DNA of 64,000 nt, from the NCBI GenBank assembly GCA_964386865.1, contig CAYLUN010000007.1, positions 62,001 to 126,000 on the forward strand, written 5' to 3'. Below are positions 50,901 to 58,590 of this stretch, one piece after another. Numbering within the stretch: the stretch's first letter is position 1; each line of letters begins with the position of its first letter. The position numbers and the translations under genes are program-made. The notes under the pieces are model-generated. The model had not been told where the DNA came from. It did not search any database and saw only the letters and a program-made list of their open reading frames with translations. The stretch is from CAYLUN01 sp964386865 (GTDB lineage Bacteria > Verrucomicrobiota > Kiritimatiellia > RFP12 > UBA1067).

Positions 50901-53900
50901 GCGTGCCCGCGCCGCTAATCACGCCGCTCAGCCTCTGGATGGAGGTGCCGCCAAATTCGAGTTCACCTTCGTTGATCAGGGTCGCGCCGGTGTAGCTGCT
51001 GCGGCCGGCGAGCGTGACCTTGCCGGGCCCGTGCTTGGCGAGCGGGGAGGCGGAGGTGTTGTTGGTGACGCCGGCGTTGAGTGTCAGCACTTTGTCCGCC
51101 GACTGGTTAATGAGCGTCAGGCTGCCGCCTGCCGAGGCGGCCATGACCAGGCCCTGGTTCTCTTCCGTGCCGAGGGTCAGGGACTCCCTCCCGCTCGCGA
51201 TCATGACTTCAGATATCTGCAAAATCCGGTTGGTCATCGCGAGGGTAGAGGCAGTCGTGTAGTCTTGCAGGAGCGATTTCAGCGTGTGCGTCGGTGCGCC
51301 GGCAAGGGAGATGGGGCCGTCGTCGCCCAAGCTGGCGATGCGGGCGTTGACTGTCGCGTTGCTGACGATGTCATAAGGCCCCAAGGCCGGGATGTCGGTG
51401 AAGACGGTGCTGTCGGCTGGGATCACGCCGAGGGTGGTGCTGTAGGCCGCGAAGTTCGTGGCGTTGTGCGTGGCCCAGAGGCCGATCAGGCCGGCGGGCT
51501 GCGCGGTGATGAGCACCTGGTTGCGCTGGTCGGCGTCGCCGAGGCCCGCGCCGCGGAAGTCGAGCACGCCGCTGCCGGTGCGGCTGAGGGAGGCGAAGGT
51601 TACGACGGAGGTGTAGGTGGCGTCGGCCTGCGAGGTGGCGACCACGTTCGAGTTGGGGCCGACCGTGAGCGCGCCGGCGGTCTCGGTGAAGTGCGCCGCG
51701 CCGCCCGCGTGGGTGAAGAGCAGTTTACCGCCGTTGAGCGTGATCCCCGACGCGTTGCGCAGGCGGTCGGTGTTGTTGGTCAGCTCGTGGGTGCGCAGTT
51801 CCAGCGTGCTGTTACCGGAGAGGGTGAGGCTGCTCGTGCCGGAGAGCTTGCCGTCGGGGCCAGTCACGACCAGCCGTCCGCCGGTGAGCGCCGTCGCGCC
51901 GCTATAGGCGTTCGAGCCGAACAGCGTCCATGTGCTCGTGTTGGCTTTGGTGAGCGAGAGCGTGTTCAGGCCGTTGCTGATCGAACCGGTGACCGTGTTG
52001 CCGGCGCTGATGCCGTCGAGCTGGATCGTCTTGGCGAAGCTGTTGGAAATGATCGTGATCGTGCCCAACGAGAGGTCTGCCGTCATGGGCAGGAGCGTAG
52101 TTGTGCCAGCCTGCCCCGCCATCAAGTTGACGGTCGGACAGACGATCGATGGCATGCCGCTGATGACATTCTCGCCATTGGTGATGGTCAGGGGGATGGT
52201 GCTGAGGTGCATGAGCCCGAGGGTATGGCTGAGGCCCTCGCCGGGTGTTTGGCGATTGGATTTGAGGGTTGCCGTCGCACCCTGGCTCACGGTCAACGTG
52301 TAAGGGGGCTCACCCGCGCCGTCGTTGGCAAAGTCGATCGTGGCCGTCCCGGAGGGGATGCCGATGCGCGTGTCGACGGTGCCCAGCGCGCTCGGGTGCC
52401 CGGCGACGAGCGTGCCGCCCATGATGGTGACTCCGCCGGTGAAGGTGTTGGCGTTGGAGAGCTTCCAGGTTCCAGACCCTGCCTTTGTGACGAAAATCAT
52501 GGCGTTGGGGCTGTTGGAAATGACTCCGGCGAACTCGCCGATGCCTACCGTGGAGCCCTGCAAGGTGAAGGTCTTGTTGGTGTTGGGGCTCGAGAACTGC
52601 ACGCCGCCGGTGAGCGTGAACGTATTGGTGCCCGACATGTCGAGCGTGGCGCCGCCTGCGTTGCCGGCGAAGTCGATCGCCCGATCCGAGGTGTCGCCCA
52701 TGCCGAAATAGGTCAGCGTTCCGGTACTGCCCCAGAGCCCCAGCTTGATCGCGCCGGTTGCGGGTGTGGTCGGCGCGCCGAGCGGGCTGCTGGCCGCGCC
52801 GACGTTCTTGATGGAGGGCGTGCGCAGGGTGCCGGCGGAGACCCAGGTCTGGCCCTGATACGTGTTATCTCCGAGCAACACCAGCGTTTGGGTGCCGACT
52901 TTGCGGACGAGCCGCGGCACGCCGTTGCGGTCGCTGATGACGCCCGAGATGGTGCCGACGCCGGACTCGCTTCCGAGGAGCCCGTCATTCGCCGTGGTGG
53001 TGTCGCCGGCGAGCGTGACGGGGCCGGCCCAGACCGCGCCGTTGTCAATGCGGAACTGGCCGTAAGGTTCGCCGTTGTCGCCGCCGAGCAATACCAGCGA
53101 GGCGTTGTGCGTGCCGACGGCGTCGACCCAGAGCGTGCCGTTGCTCAGGACATTGATCGTGGCGGCGGCGTTATCCAGTCCGCGCATGCGGGCGCGGCCG
53201 GCGCCAGCCGCTGCATTGGTTCCGATATTCCAAATGCCTGTGAAGCCCGAGTAGTCTCCGTTGAGGTCCGTCGTGTTGCTGCCCGTCGACAGCGTGACGT
53301 TGTTCGTGCCGGCGCCTGTCAGCGCGGTCGAGAGTCCGGAGTAGGCGACGTTGCCGGCGGTGAGGTTGAGCGTGGCGTTGTTTTGCACGGGGCCGACGCC
53401 GAGGGCATTGACCGCGCTGGCGACAACCGTGCCCTGCTGAATGGCTAGGCCTCCGACATGCGTACTTGCACCGGAGAGCGTCAGCGTACCGTTCCCAGTT
53501 TTGGTGAGCGAACCGTTGCCGGCGAGGACGCCGGAGTAGGTCACGTTCGCGTTGTTCTTGCCGACGGTCAAGGCGACGGCGTTGGGCACGGCGTCGTCGT
53601 CGTTAAGGCTCAGGGTGAAGGAACCGTTGAGGTTGCCCACTGCAAAGGTGTGGCCAGGGACCGAGCTGTCGAAGACCGTGCCGGCCGTGGTGAGCGAGCT
53701 GTTCTGCAGGGCGTTGCTGTGAGCCAGGATCAGCGAGCCGGCGCCGACGGCGGTGTCGCCTGAGAAGGTGTTCGCGGTCGCGAGCGTGACGTTCCCGGAA
53801 CCTGCCTTGCCGAGCTTAGAGGCCGCGCCGTTGTCCGCGAGGACGGCGTTAACCGTCAGGGTGTCGGAACCGCTGTTGTTCAACGTGAGCGTGCCGCCGG

Positions 53901-56082
53901 AGGTGAGGGGGGCGAGCGTGCCGTCGGCGGGCGATACGCCGACGGTGACGGCCGCGCGGCCAGCGGGGACGGTGATGCTGCCGGCCTGGAGGGCCTTGCT
54001 GGCGGTGTTGATCGTGGCGGGCGTGGCGGTATTCTGGAGGAGCGAGGCGACGCGCGTGACGTCGGAGTCCATCTCGATCGGCCCGCTGGTGCCGGCCGTA
54101 GCGATACGCACGTTGCTGGCCGCGTTGCTGGCGATGGTGGAGGGGCCGCGGGCCGCGATGTCGGCGAAGGCGGTCGTCGAGTCGGCCGCGTAGACGCCGC
54201 GCGCGCTGCTGTAAGCCGCATACTGGGTGCCGTTAAAGGTGGCCCAGGGGCCGATCAGTCCGTCCGGCTGGCCGGTGATGAAGACGCGGTTACGGTCGCT
54301 GTCGCCGAGCCCGGTGCCGGTGAAGTTGACGGTGCCGGCGAGCACGGCGAGGGAGGCGAAACGCAAGGTGGCGGTCTGGCCGGAGGCGGCCTGGGCAGTG
54401 GCGATCGTGCTGGCACCGGCGCTGGCGGTGACTGCACCCGCGTTTTCGACAAAGTTGGCCGCTCCGCCGTCATTCGAGAAGCGGAGCGTGCCGCCGTTCA
54501 GGGTGATGGCGCTGGCGTCGCGCAGGCGGTTGGTGTTGTTGGCGGCGGCGGTGTTGTCGAGCAGCAGGGTGCCGCCGTTAAGCGTATAGCCGGTGGAGGC
54601 GATGATCGTACCGTTCACGCCGGTGAGGGAGAGCGTGCCGGCGTTGACGGTGGTGGTGCCGGCGTAGGTGTGGTTGGTCGTGAAGAGCCACTTGCCGCTT
54701 CCCGACTTGGCGATGGAGTTGGCACCATTGTTGTTGTTGATCTGGCCGCTGAACTCGGCGTCGGCCGCGGTGGAGCCCTGTAGCGTGATCGTCTTGGCGC
54801 TGCCACCGATCGCCGGGGCGCCGGAGAGGTTGAGGTAGCCGGTGCCGCCCTGCTCGATGAGGCAACTGGCGTTGAGGGTGAAGGTGCGGTTGGCGGTCTC
54901 GCCCGCGCCGGTGTAGAGCAGGCGCGTGCCGGCGTTGGCGACGGTGACGGCGCCTTTGCCGAGGCTGCTGGTGGCCGAGCCGTTGTTGCCGACCGTGTTA
55001 AAGCTCACGGTGCAGAGGGTGCCGACGTTGAGGGAGGCGAAGCTGTTGGCGCCGTTGAACGCGTAGGTGCCGGTGCCGGTCCAGAGTTCAACGCCGTTCG
55101 GCCCCACCATGTTCGCGTTGAGGGTGAGCGTCTTGCCGGGGGCGGCGTAGTTGTCGCCGGTCGCGTTGCCGGGGGGGCAGGGCAGCATCGCGATGTAGCC
55201 GGGGCCGTTGATCACGGTGTCCTGGTTGGCGATGAGCATCTGGGTGCCACCATTCGTGAGGGCCAGGCAACTGTCGGCGGTGATGTTGACCACCACGGGG
55301 AAGGCGGGGTGGCCGTTGAAGTCGATGCGTTCCACGATGTTGGTGCCCGAGAGCGTCAGCGCCCGGTCGGTATTCTGATAGAGGTAGAGGATATGGTTCG
55401 TGCCGGAGAAGGTCATCGGGCCGTTGACACTCCACACGTTCGCGAATCGGTTGGAGCCGGTCAGCGTCGTGAGGCCGAGCGTATTGTTGGTGAAGTTGAT
55501 GCCGCTGCTGCCGTTGGGGCCGATGTTCCCGCTAAAGGTGATGGGGCCGGTGCCCAGCGTGATGAGCGTCTTCGTGCCGGCGGTGCCCGTGTTGGTGACC
55601 GTGAGGCTGCCGGCCACGGTGAGGGTGACGTTGGCCTTGTCATTGCGGAAGTTGTGGGCACTCGTGTTGCGGTCGAAGCCGAGCAGCGACAGGGCATTGA
55701 TCGTCTGGTTGCTGTTAACCGACGACGAGACGCGTATGATGCTGTTGTTGGTGAAGAAAAGCGCCTGGGCGTTGGCGCCGCCGCTGCCGATCGTGTAGGC
55801 GGCTGCGTTGGCGGTGTCAAAGAAAATGTCTTTGCAACCAAGCGTGAGACCGGCCACATCGACCTCGGTGCGCCCGTTGCCGCTATTGTTGAAGGTCGCC
55901 GTCTGGTCAATGGTCGGATAAGGCTGTGCGGACCAGTTGTACGAGTTCGTCCAAAACGCGCTTCCGACAACGGTGTTGGTGCTGTACCAGGTTCCGTTCG
56001 CGGCATGGGAGAGGGTCGCCGATAGAACGACACAGAAAACCATCATTCGCGCGAGCGAATGGCACACGTCACTCCTAGTCAT
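47935..56082 (-). CDS. Giant PATR-repeat surface protein (2715 residues)
   Basis: ATG 56082, with GAGG five bases upstream, starts a signal peptide (MMVFCVVLSATLSHAANG). The mature chain opens GTWYSTNTVVGSAFWTN and then carries dozens of autotransporter-associated beta-strand repeats, e.g. IAKSGSGKWLFTTNHTYAG, LTKTGNGTLTLSGASTHVGG and LTKLGSGTLTLTGTNTYGG. A module of about 270 residues occurs twice (DNA about 53.74-54.56 kb and 50.98-51.80 kb), with blocks such as GLGDSDRNRVFITGQPDGLI and GLGDADQRNQVLITAQPAGL. The C-terminal module (KQYTILTCTGTRTGTFASTN, RWKLF) matches the 968-residue PATR protein and ends in GLLIKIR. No beta-barrel. Composition is Gly/Thr/Asn/Ser-rich; the predicted structure is a very long beta-solenoid fibre on the cell surface. 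Confidence 0.87.
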   Translation of the reverse strand: MTRSDVCHSLARMMVFCVVLSATLSHAANGTWYSTNTVVGSAFWTNSYNWSAQPYPTIDQTATFNNSGNGRTEVDVAGLTLGCKDIFFDTANAAAYTIGSGGANAQALFFTNNSIIRVSSSVNSNQTINALSLLGFDRNTSAHNFRNDKANVTLTVAGSLTVTNTGTAGTKTLITLGTGPITFSGNIGPNGSSGINFTNNTLGLTTLTGSNRFANVWSVNGPMTFSGTNHILYLYQNTDRALTLSGTNIVERIDFNGHPAFPVVVNITADSCLALTNGGTQMLIANQDTVINGPGYIAMLPCPPGNATGDNYAAPGKTLTLNANMVGPNGVELWTGTGTYAFNGANSFASLNVGTLCTVSFNTVGNNGSATSSLGKGAVTVANAGTRLLYTGAGETANRTFTLNASCLIEQGGTGYLNLSGAPAIGGSAKTITLQGSTAADAEFSGQINNNNGANSIAKSGSGKWLFTTNHTYAGTTTVNAGTLSLTGVNGTIIASTGYTLNGGTLLLDNTAAANNTNRLRDASAITLNGGTLRFSNDGGAANFVENAGAVTASAGASTIATAQAASGQTATLRFASLAVLAGTVNFTGTGLGDSDRNRVFITGQPDGLIGPWATFNGTQYAAYSSARGVYAADSTTAFADIAARGPSTIASNAASNVRIATAGTSGPIEMDSDVTRVASLLQNTATPATINTASKALQAGSITVPAGRAAVTVGVSPADGTLAPLTSGGTLTLNNSGSDTLTVNAVLADNGAASKLGKAGSGNVTLATANTFSGDTAVGAGSLILAHSNALQNSSLTTAGTVFDSSVPGHTFAVGNLNGSFTLSLNDDDAVPNAVALTVGKNNANVTYSGVLAGNGSLTKTGNGTLTLSGASTHVGGLAIQQGTVVASAVNALGVGPVQNNATLNLTAGNVAYSGLSTALTGAGTNNVTLSTGSNTTDLNGDYSGFTGIWNIGTNAAAGAGRARMRGLDNAAATINVLSNGTLWVDAVGTHNASLVLLGGDNGEPYGQFRIDNGAVWAGPVTLAGDTTTANDGLLGSESGVGTISGVISDRNGVPRLVRKVGTQTLVLLGDNTYQGQTWVSAGTLRTPSIKNVGAASSPLGAPTTPATGAIKLGLWGSTGTLTYFGMGDTSDRAIDFAGNAGGATLDMSGTNTFTLTGGVQFSSPNTNKTFTLQGSTVGIGEFAGVISNSPNAMIFVTKAGSGTWKLSNANTFTGGVTIMGGTLVAGHPSALGTVDTRIGIPSGTATIDFANDGAGEPPYTLTVSQGATATLKSNRQTPGEGLSHTLGLMHLSTIPLTITNGENVISGMPSIVCPTVNLMAGQAGTTTLLPMTADLSLGTITIISNSFAKTIQLDGISAGNTVTGSISNGLNTLSLTKANTSTWTLFGSNAYSGATALTGGRLVVTGPDGKLSGTSSLTLSGNSTLELRTHELTNNTDRLRNASGITLNGGKLLFTHAGGAAHFTETAGALTVGPNSNVVATSQADATYTSVVTFASLSRTGSGVLDFRGAGLGDADQRNQVLITAQPAGLIGLWATHNATNFAAYSTTLGVIPADSTVFTDIPALGPYDIVSNATVNARIASLGDDGPISLAGAPTHTLKSLLQDYTTASTLAMTNRILQISEVMIASGRESLTLGTEENQGLVMAASAGGSLTLINQSADKVLTLNAGVTNNTSASPLAKHGPGKVTLAGRSSYTGATLINEGELEFGGTSIQRLSGVISGAGTLSMSGTNVLHLLGANTYTGPTYVNAGVLRPDQNNAFGLATAGTVTIAAGATLDLACDSAVGGTRAADVLNMGPKQFVVSGHGVDGAGAIVCNGGQQQANAINRVSLAGNTTFGGSKRWDLRSNTPVLNLNDNTLFKTGANEIAIIATTVNPGAGHFVVNQGLFRFETTSIFNGSDANTVTVNNSAIFELYKLNPFVPTYSLILNEGSFFRGSCDANNNNTNINVWAGPVTMNGRAFFNGGQSPCSWTVTGSIGGSGPLVRAGNGGTILWLMNDNNTYSAGTIISNGVLFAKYPGSLPGYNTPGKLTVAGGAALSLHSSDGVAGWTDAQIKDLHDNALFVTNTSILVLDTTPASVDFPGNLTQPMTLTKNGNNTLTLSGTTSFNGPMNLNQGDVVMNGAGNHRVGNVTISNANFLVSNALATHVYATNTIIGNSSVEFGRMTLGGNAAWGTILPIVNTTTPTMTIGNSGRGVFVLQDNAMITNRFVVGANNGGHGAVYQRDNTTFHNWGGQSTDSRIGQSGYGYYELSSGTMTNNGFFQVGVGLTGVGILHQSGGFFRQANKYNGQLGISRGGTGVVYVTGGKFDSFIGMNVGEDSENSAWRGFAEFTVDGAGDATVAGNLTLAHRTNMFAVVNLNGGLLTANQFAKGTRGVGSIANLNFDGGTWRARAAGSLFGTGVSALDAVYVYAGGATLDTTNLNVTANANLLAPGGYGVASITIVPRGGYIGPPFVTISGGGGTGATAIVNFDSANGTVSGVTMTSPGYGYTTLPTVTLSGGGTNLQTAVTGVTLAPNVSGGLTKLGSGTLTLTGTNTYGGATTLAAGTLKLNTALALPAGSTLAFSGGTLDLNGLTLTNLVNTSGSLTGGITNGTLRTVLSPAGEYLIGTQTYGMSLRAGGSLQAYYVADVAADGACDVLAVQGNINLSTFALQIVDESGLDRHKQYTILTCTGTRTGTFASTNLTDSRWKLFYQADGSVRLAFFDGLLIKIR

Positions 56083-56191
56083 AGGCACCTCGCAGAATTT
56101 GAACCATTTACGAAAACCACTCAACAGTTATATTTGAAATCATATCGCGTTTTGCCCGCCCCGTCAAGGTGCTGGCGCCATCTCGCCGGGG

Positions 56192-57058
56192 CTAGGCGTG
56201 GCCGTGGCCGGGGTTCGCGTCGGCGTCGCCCCACGCCAGTCTCCGCACCTCTCTGGGCGACCGGCCCTGCAGGCGGCGGATGCTGCGCGAGAAGTGAAAG
56301 GGATTCTTGAACCCGCACTGATCGGCGATTTCGGCGACGGACAGGCCCGTGTCCGTGAGCAGTTCCAGCCCTTTCTCGGCCCTCAGTCGCCAGAGATGCC
56401 GCGCGGGGGGTGCGCCTACGGCTGCGGCGAATTTATAGATGAGCGCGTTGACGGAGCAGCCGGCCGCTCGCTGAGCGCCCGGCAGACAGTCGGAGTCGGC
56501 CAGATTGTCCTCCATGTGGCGCAAGGCGCGCGTCACGCAGACGTCGCGGCGCGTGGTGGCCGTCGCGTGGGCGGCCATGTTGAGGAACTCCGAGAACAAC
56601 GCCGCAGCCAGCGTGTCCACCACGTGCCAGGCAGCGGCCGCTTGCGCGGGGCGCAGGAGAAAGGCGGCGGACACCAGCCGGGTGAAGCACTCGGAAGGGG
56701 TGTGGCCGCCGTCGGCGACGTCGTCGAGCGACTGACGCAGCGTGCGAGGCAGACAGTCCGGCGCCGCCGCGCACCAGAAGTGGTGGGTTTGCGCTTGCCC
56801 GTCAAACACGAAGTGCTCGCGGCGGCCTGGCCTGAACAGGTGCGCCTCACCCACCCGGAGCGTCCGGCTGCACGCGTCGACCCGCACCTCGCAGGAGCCG
56901 GAATAGAGCAGGGCCAGCTGGTAATCCCGCTGGACGCGTGGCCCGCAGTAGCCGCCCGGCTGGTAGCGGACCTGCCCAAACGTCACGTGCTGCGAACGCA
57001 CGCTGCGTTGCTCCCACTCGATGTTTGCTCCGTCGTAGGCTTGGTTGCTCGGTTTCAT
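56192..57058 (-). CDS. AraC-family transcriptional regulator
   Basis: 288 residues. The N-terminal half is a cupin-like sensor (YQLALLYSGSCEVRVDACS, LRVGEAHLFRPGRREHFVF). The C-terminal about 95 residues hold the AraC double helix-turn-helix: LPGAQRAAGCSVNALIYKF, then TGLSVAEIADQCGFKNPFHF and SRSIRRLQGRSPREVRRL. It is transcribed away from the URO-D/symporter/GH2 operon starting at 57276, a usual arrangement for a local activator. The start is the ATG at 57058; the frame extends upstream but without a better start. The gap to the giant PATR gene (56083-56191) shows nothing further. Confidence 0.88.
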   Translation of the reverse strand: MKPSNQAYDGANIEWEQRSVRSQHVTFGQVRYQPGGYCGPRVQRDYQLALLYSGSCEVRVDACSRTLRVGEAHLFRPGRREHFVFDGQAQTHHFWCAAAPDCLPRTLRQSLDDVADGGHTPSECFTRLVSAAFLLRPAQAAAAWHVVDTLAAALFSEFLNMAAHATATTRRDVCVTRALRHMEDNLADSDCLPGAQRAAGCSVNALIYKFAAAVGAPPARHLWRLRAEKGLELLTDTGLSVAEIADQCGFKNPFHFSRSIRRLQGRSPREVRRLAWGDADANPGHGHA

Positions 57059-57118
57059 AACGGTGAAAGCGTAGCAGAGGGAGGCGTGGCCGACAATGGC
57101 AGTTGTGATGGCGGATAT

Positions 57119-57133
57119 GTTATTTATGATAAC
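57119..57133. promoter_or_regulatory. Palindromic operator candidate GTTAT-N5-ATAAC
   Basis: A perfect 5-bp inverted repeat with a 5-base centre (GTTATTTATGATAAC) lies in the 217-base divergent gap, just upstream of the predicted promoter of the 57276 operon and about 60 bases from the araC-type gene start. It is AT-rich in a GC-rich region. The natural candidate to bind it is the divergent AraC-family regulator; this is inference. Confidence 0.45.
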
Positions 57134-57138
57134 AGGTA

Positions 57139-57167
57139 TTTTCACGCCGATTGGTAAGCGGTATAGT
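57139..57167 (+). promoter_or_regulatory. Promoter candidate for the URO-D/symporter/GH2 operon
   Basis: TTTTCA (57139-57144) and TATAGT (57162-57167) have a 17-base spacer, in the right orientation for the operon that begins at 57276. A second short inverted repeat (AGTA-CGGGCA-TACT, 57165-57178) overlaps the -10 element and could be a regulator site. Confidence 0.5.
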
Positions 57168-57275
57168 ACGGGCATACTGTGACGTGGGGTATACGCGAAG
57201 TCGTCTGGGCCGGGCGCCGGTGGAGCGCGCGGGCTCGGTTGACAGGACGCGTAGGAAATCGGCAAGGAGACGGGT

Positions 57276-58556
57276 ATGGAACAGTCCGCGCAGCAGATGA
57301 CGAGCAAGGGACGCGTGTTGGCGGCGCTGGCGCACCGGCAGCCGGATCGGGTGCCAATCGATTTCGGGAGCACGGCTGTGACGGGCATCCACGTGTCGGC
57401 CGTACACCGACTGCGGCTGGCGGTGACGGGTGACGCGTCCTGGCGCGTCAAGGTTGTCGAGCCCTACCAGATGCTGGGCGAGATCGACGAGGAACTGCGC
57501 GAGCGGCTCGGAATCGACGTGATCGGCCTGACCCCGCGCAAGACCATGTTTGGGTTTGAGAGCCGCGGGTGGAAGCCGTTCACGCTGTTCGACGGAACGG
57601 GCGTGCTCGTGCCCGAGGCGTTCAACACGACGGCCGACGCCAACGGCGACCTGCTGATCTATCCCGAGGGCGACCCGGCGGCGCCGCCCAGCGGGCGCAT
57701 GCCCAAGGGCTACCATTTCTTCGACACGCTCGTGCGGCAGCCGCCGTTCGACGAAGACCGGCTCGACCCTGCCGACAACCTGGAGGAGTTCGGCCTGTTC
57801 GGCGAGGAGGAGCTCGCGTGGTACCGGCGGCGCACCGCCGAGCTGGACGCGCTGGGCGAGGTTGGCGTGACGCTCACCATGCCCGGCACCGCCTTTGGCG
57901 ACATCGCGCTGGTTCCGGCGCCTTGGATGAAGCGACCCAAGGGCATCCGCGACATCGAGGAGTGGTACGTCTCGACCGCGATCCGAAAGGACTACGTGCT
58001 GGCCATCTTCGAGAAGCAGTGCGAGATCGGCCTGAAGAACCTGTCGGCGCTGATCGGAATCCTGGGCGACCGCATTCAGGCGGTCTTCCTGACCGGCACG
58101 GACTTCGGCACGCAGCGCGGGCTGTTCATCGGCGCGGACGCCTACCGAGAGCTGTTCAAGCCGTACCACAAGCGGGTGAACGACCTCGTGCATGCGAAAT
58201 CGAGCTGGAAGACCTTCATCCATTCGTGCGGCGCGGTAGCGCAACTGATCCCCGAGTTCATCGAGGCCGGATTCGACATCCTGAACCCCGTGCAGTGCTC
58301 GGCGGTGGGCATGGATGCCCGAGACCTGAAGCGCGAGTTTGGGCGGCACCTGACCTTCTGGGGCGGCGGCGCAAACACGCAGCAGACGCTGCAGTTCGGT
58401 ACGCCGGACGAGGTCTACCGCGAGTGCCGCGAGCGCATCGAGATCTTCGGCGAGGGCGGCGGGTTCGTGTTCGACGCCGTGCACAACGTGCAGGCCACCA
58501 CGCCCACCGACAACCTGCTGGCGATGTTCCGCGCGATTCGCGACAGTCATGCGTGA
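57276..58556 (+). CDS. URO-D-like (MtaA/CmuA-type) methyltransferase family protein
   Basis: 426 residues, cytoplasmic. The start, SKGRVLAALAHRQPDRVPID, is the hallmark N-terminus of the family. A His316-Ser-Cys318 motif (FIHSCGAVAQLIPEFIEAGF) and Cys341 (NPVQCSAVGMD) match the zinc-binding His-x-Cys...Cys arrangement of MtaA/MtbA/CmuA corrinoid methyltransferases. The C-terminal GGFVFDAVHNVQATTPTDNL is also typical. No corrinoid protein is encoded nearby. In carbohydrate clusters such proteins may handle O-methylated sugars, but this is inference. First gene of an AraC-linked operon; a GGAG ribosome site precedes the ATG. Confidence 0.83.
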   Translation: MEQSAQQMTSKGRVLAALAHRQPDRVPIDFGSTAVTGIHVSAVHRLRLAVTGDASWRVKVVEPYQMLGEIDEELRERLGIDVIGLTPRKTMFGFESRGWKPFTLFDGTGVLVPEAFNTTADANGDLLIYPEGDPAAPPSGRMPKGYHFFDTLVRQPPFDEDRLDPADNLEEFGLFGEEELAWYRRRTAELDALGEVGVTLTMPGTAFGDIALVPAPWMKRPKGIRDIEEWYVSTAIRKDYVLAIFEKQCEIGLKNLSALIGILGDRIQAVFLTGTDFGTQRGLFIGADAYRELFKPYHKRVNDLVHAKSSWKTFIHSCGAVAQLIPEFIEAGFDILNPVQCSAVGMDARDLKREFGRHLTFWGGGANTQQTLQFGTPDEVYRECRERIEIFGEGGGFVFDAVHNVQATTPTDNLLAMFRAIRDSHA

Positions 58557-58590
58557 GCGCGGCTCGCACCCCGGTAAGCAAGGAGCGGAT

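Noticed and set aside
50179..53448. 1089-codon plus-strand open frame opposite the giant PATR gene
   Set aside because: It is antisense to a clearly coding repeat protein. Its Arg/Gly/Val/Glu-rich sequence has no domain, and it exists because GC-rich Gly/Thr/Asn codons leave few stops on the other strand.
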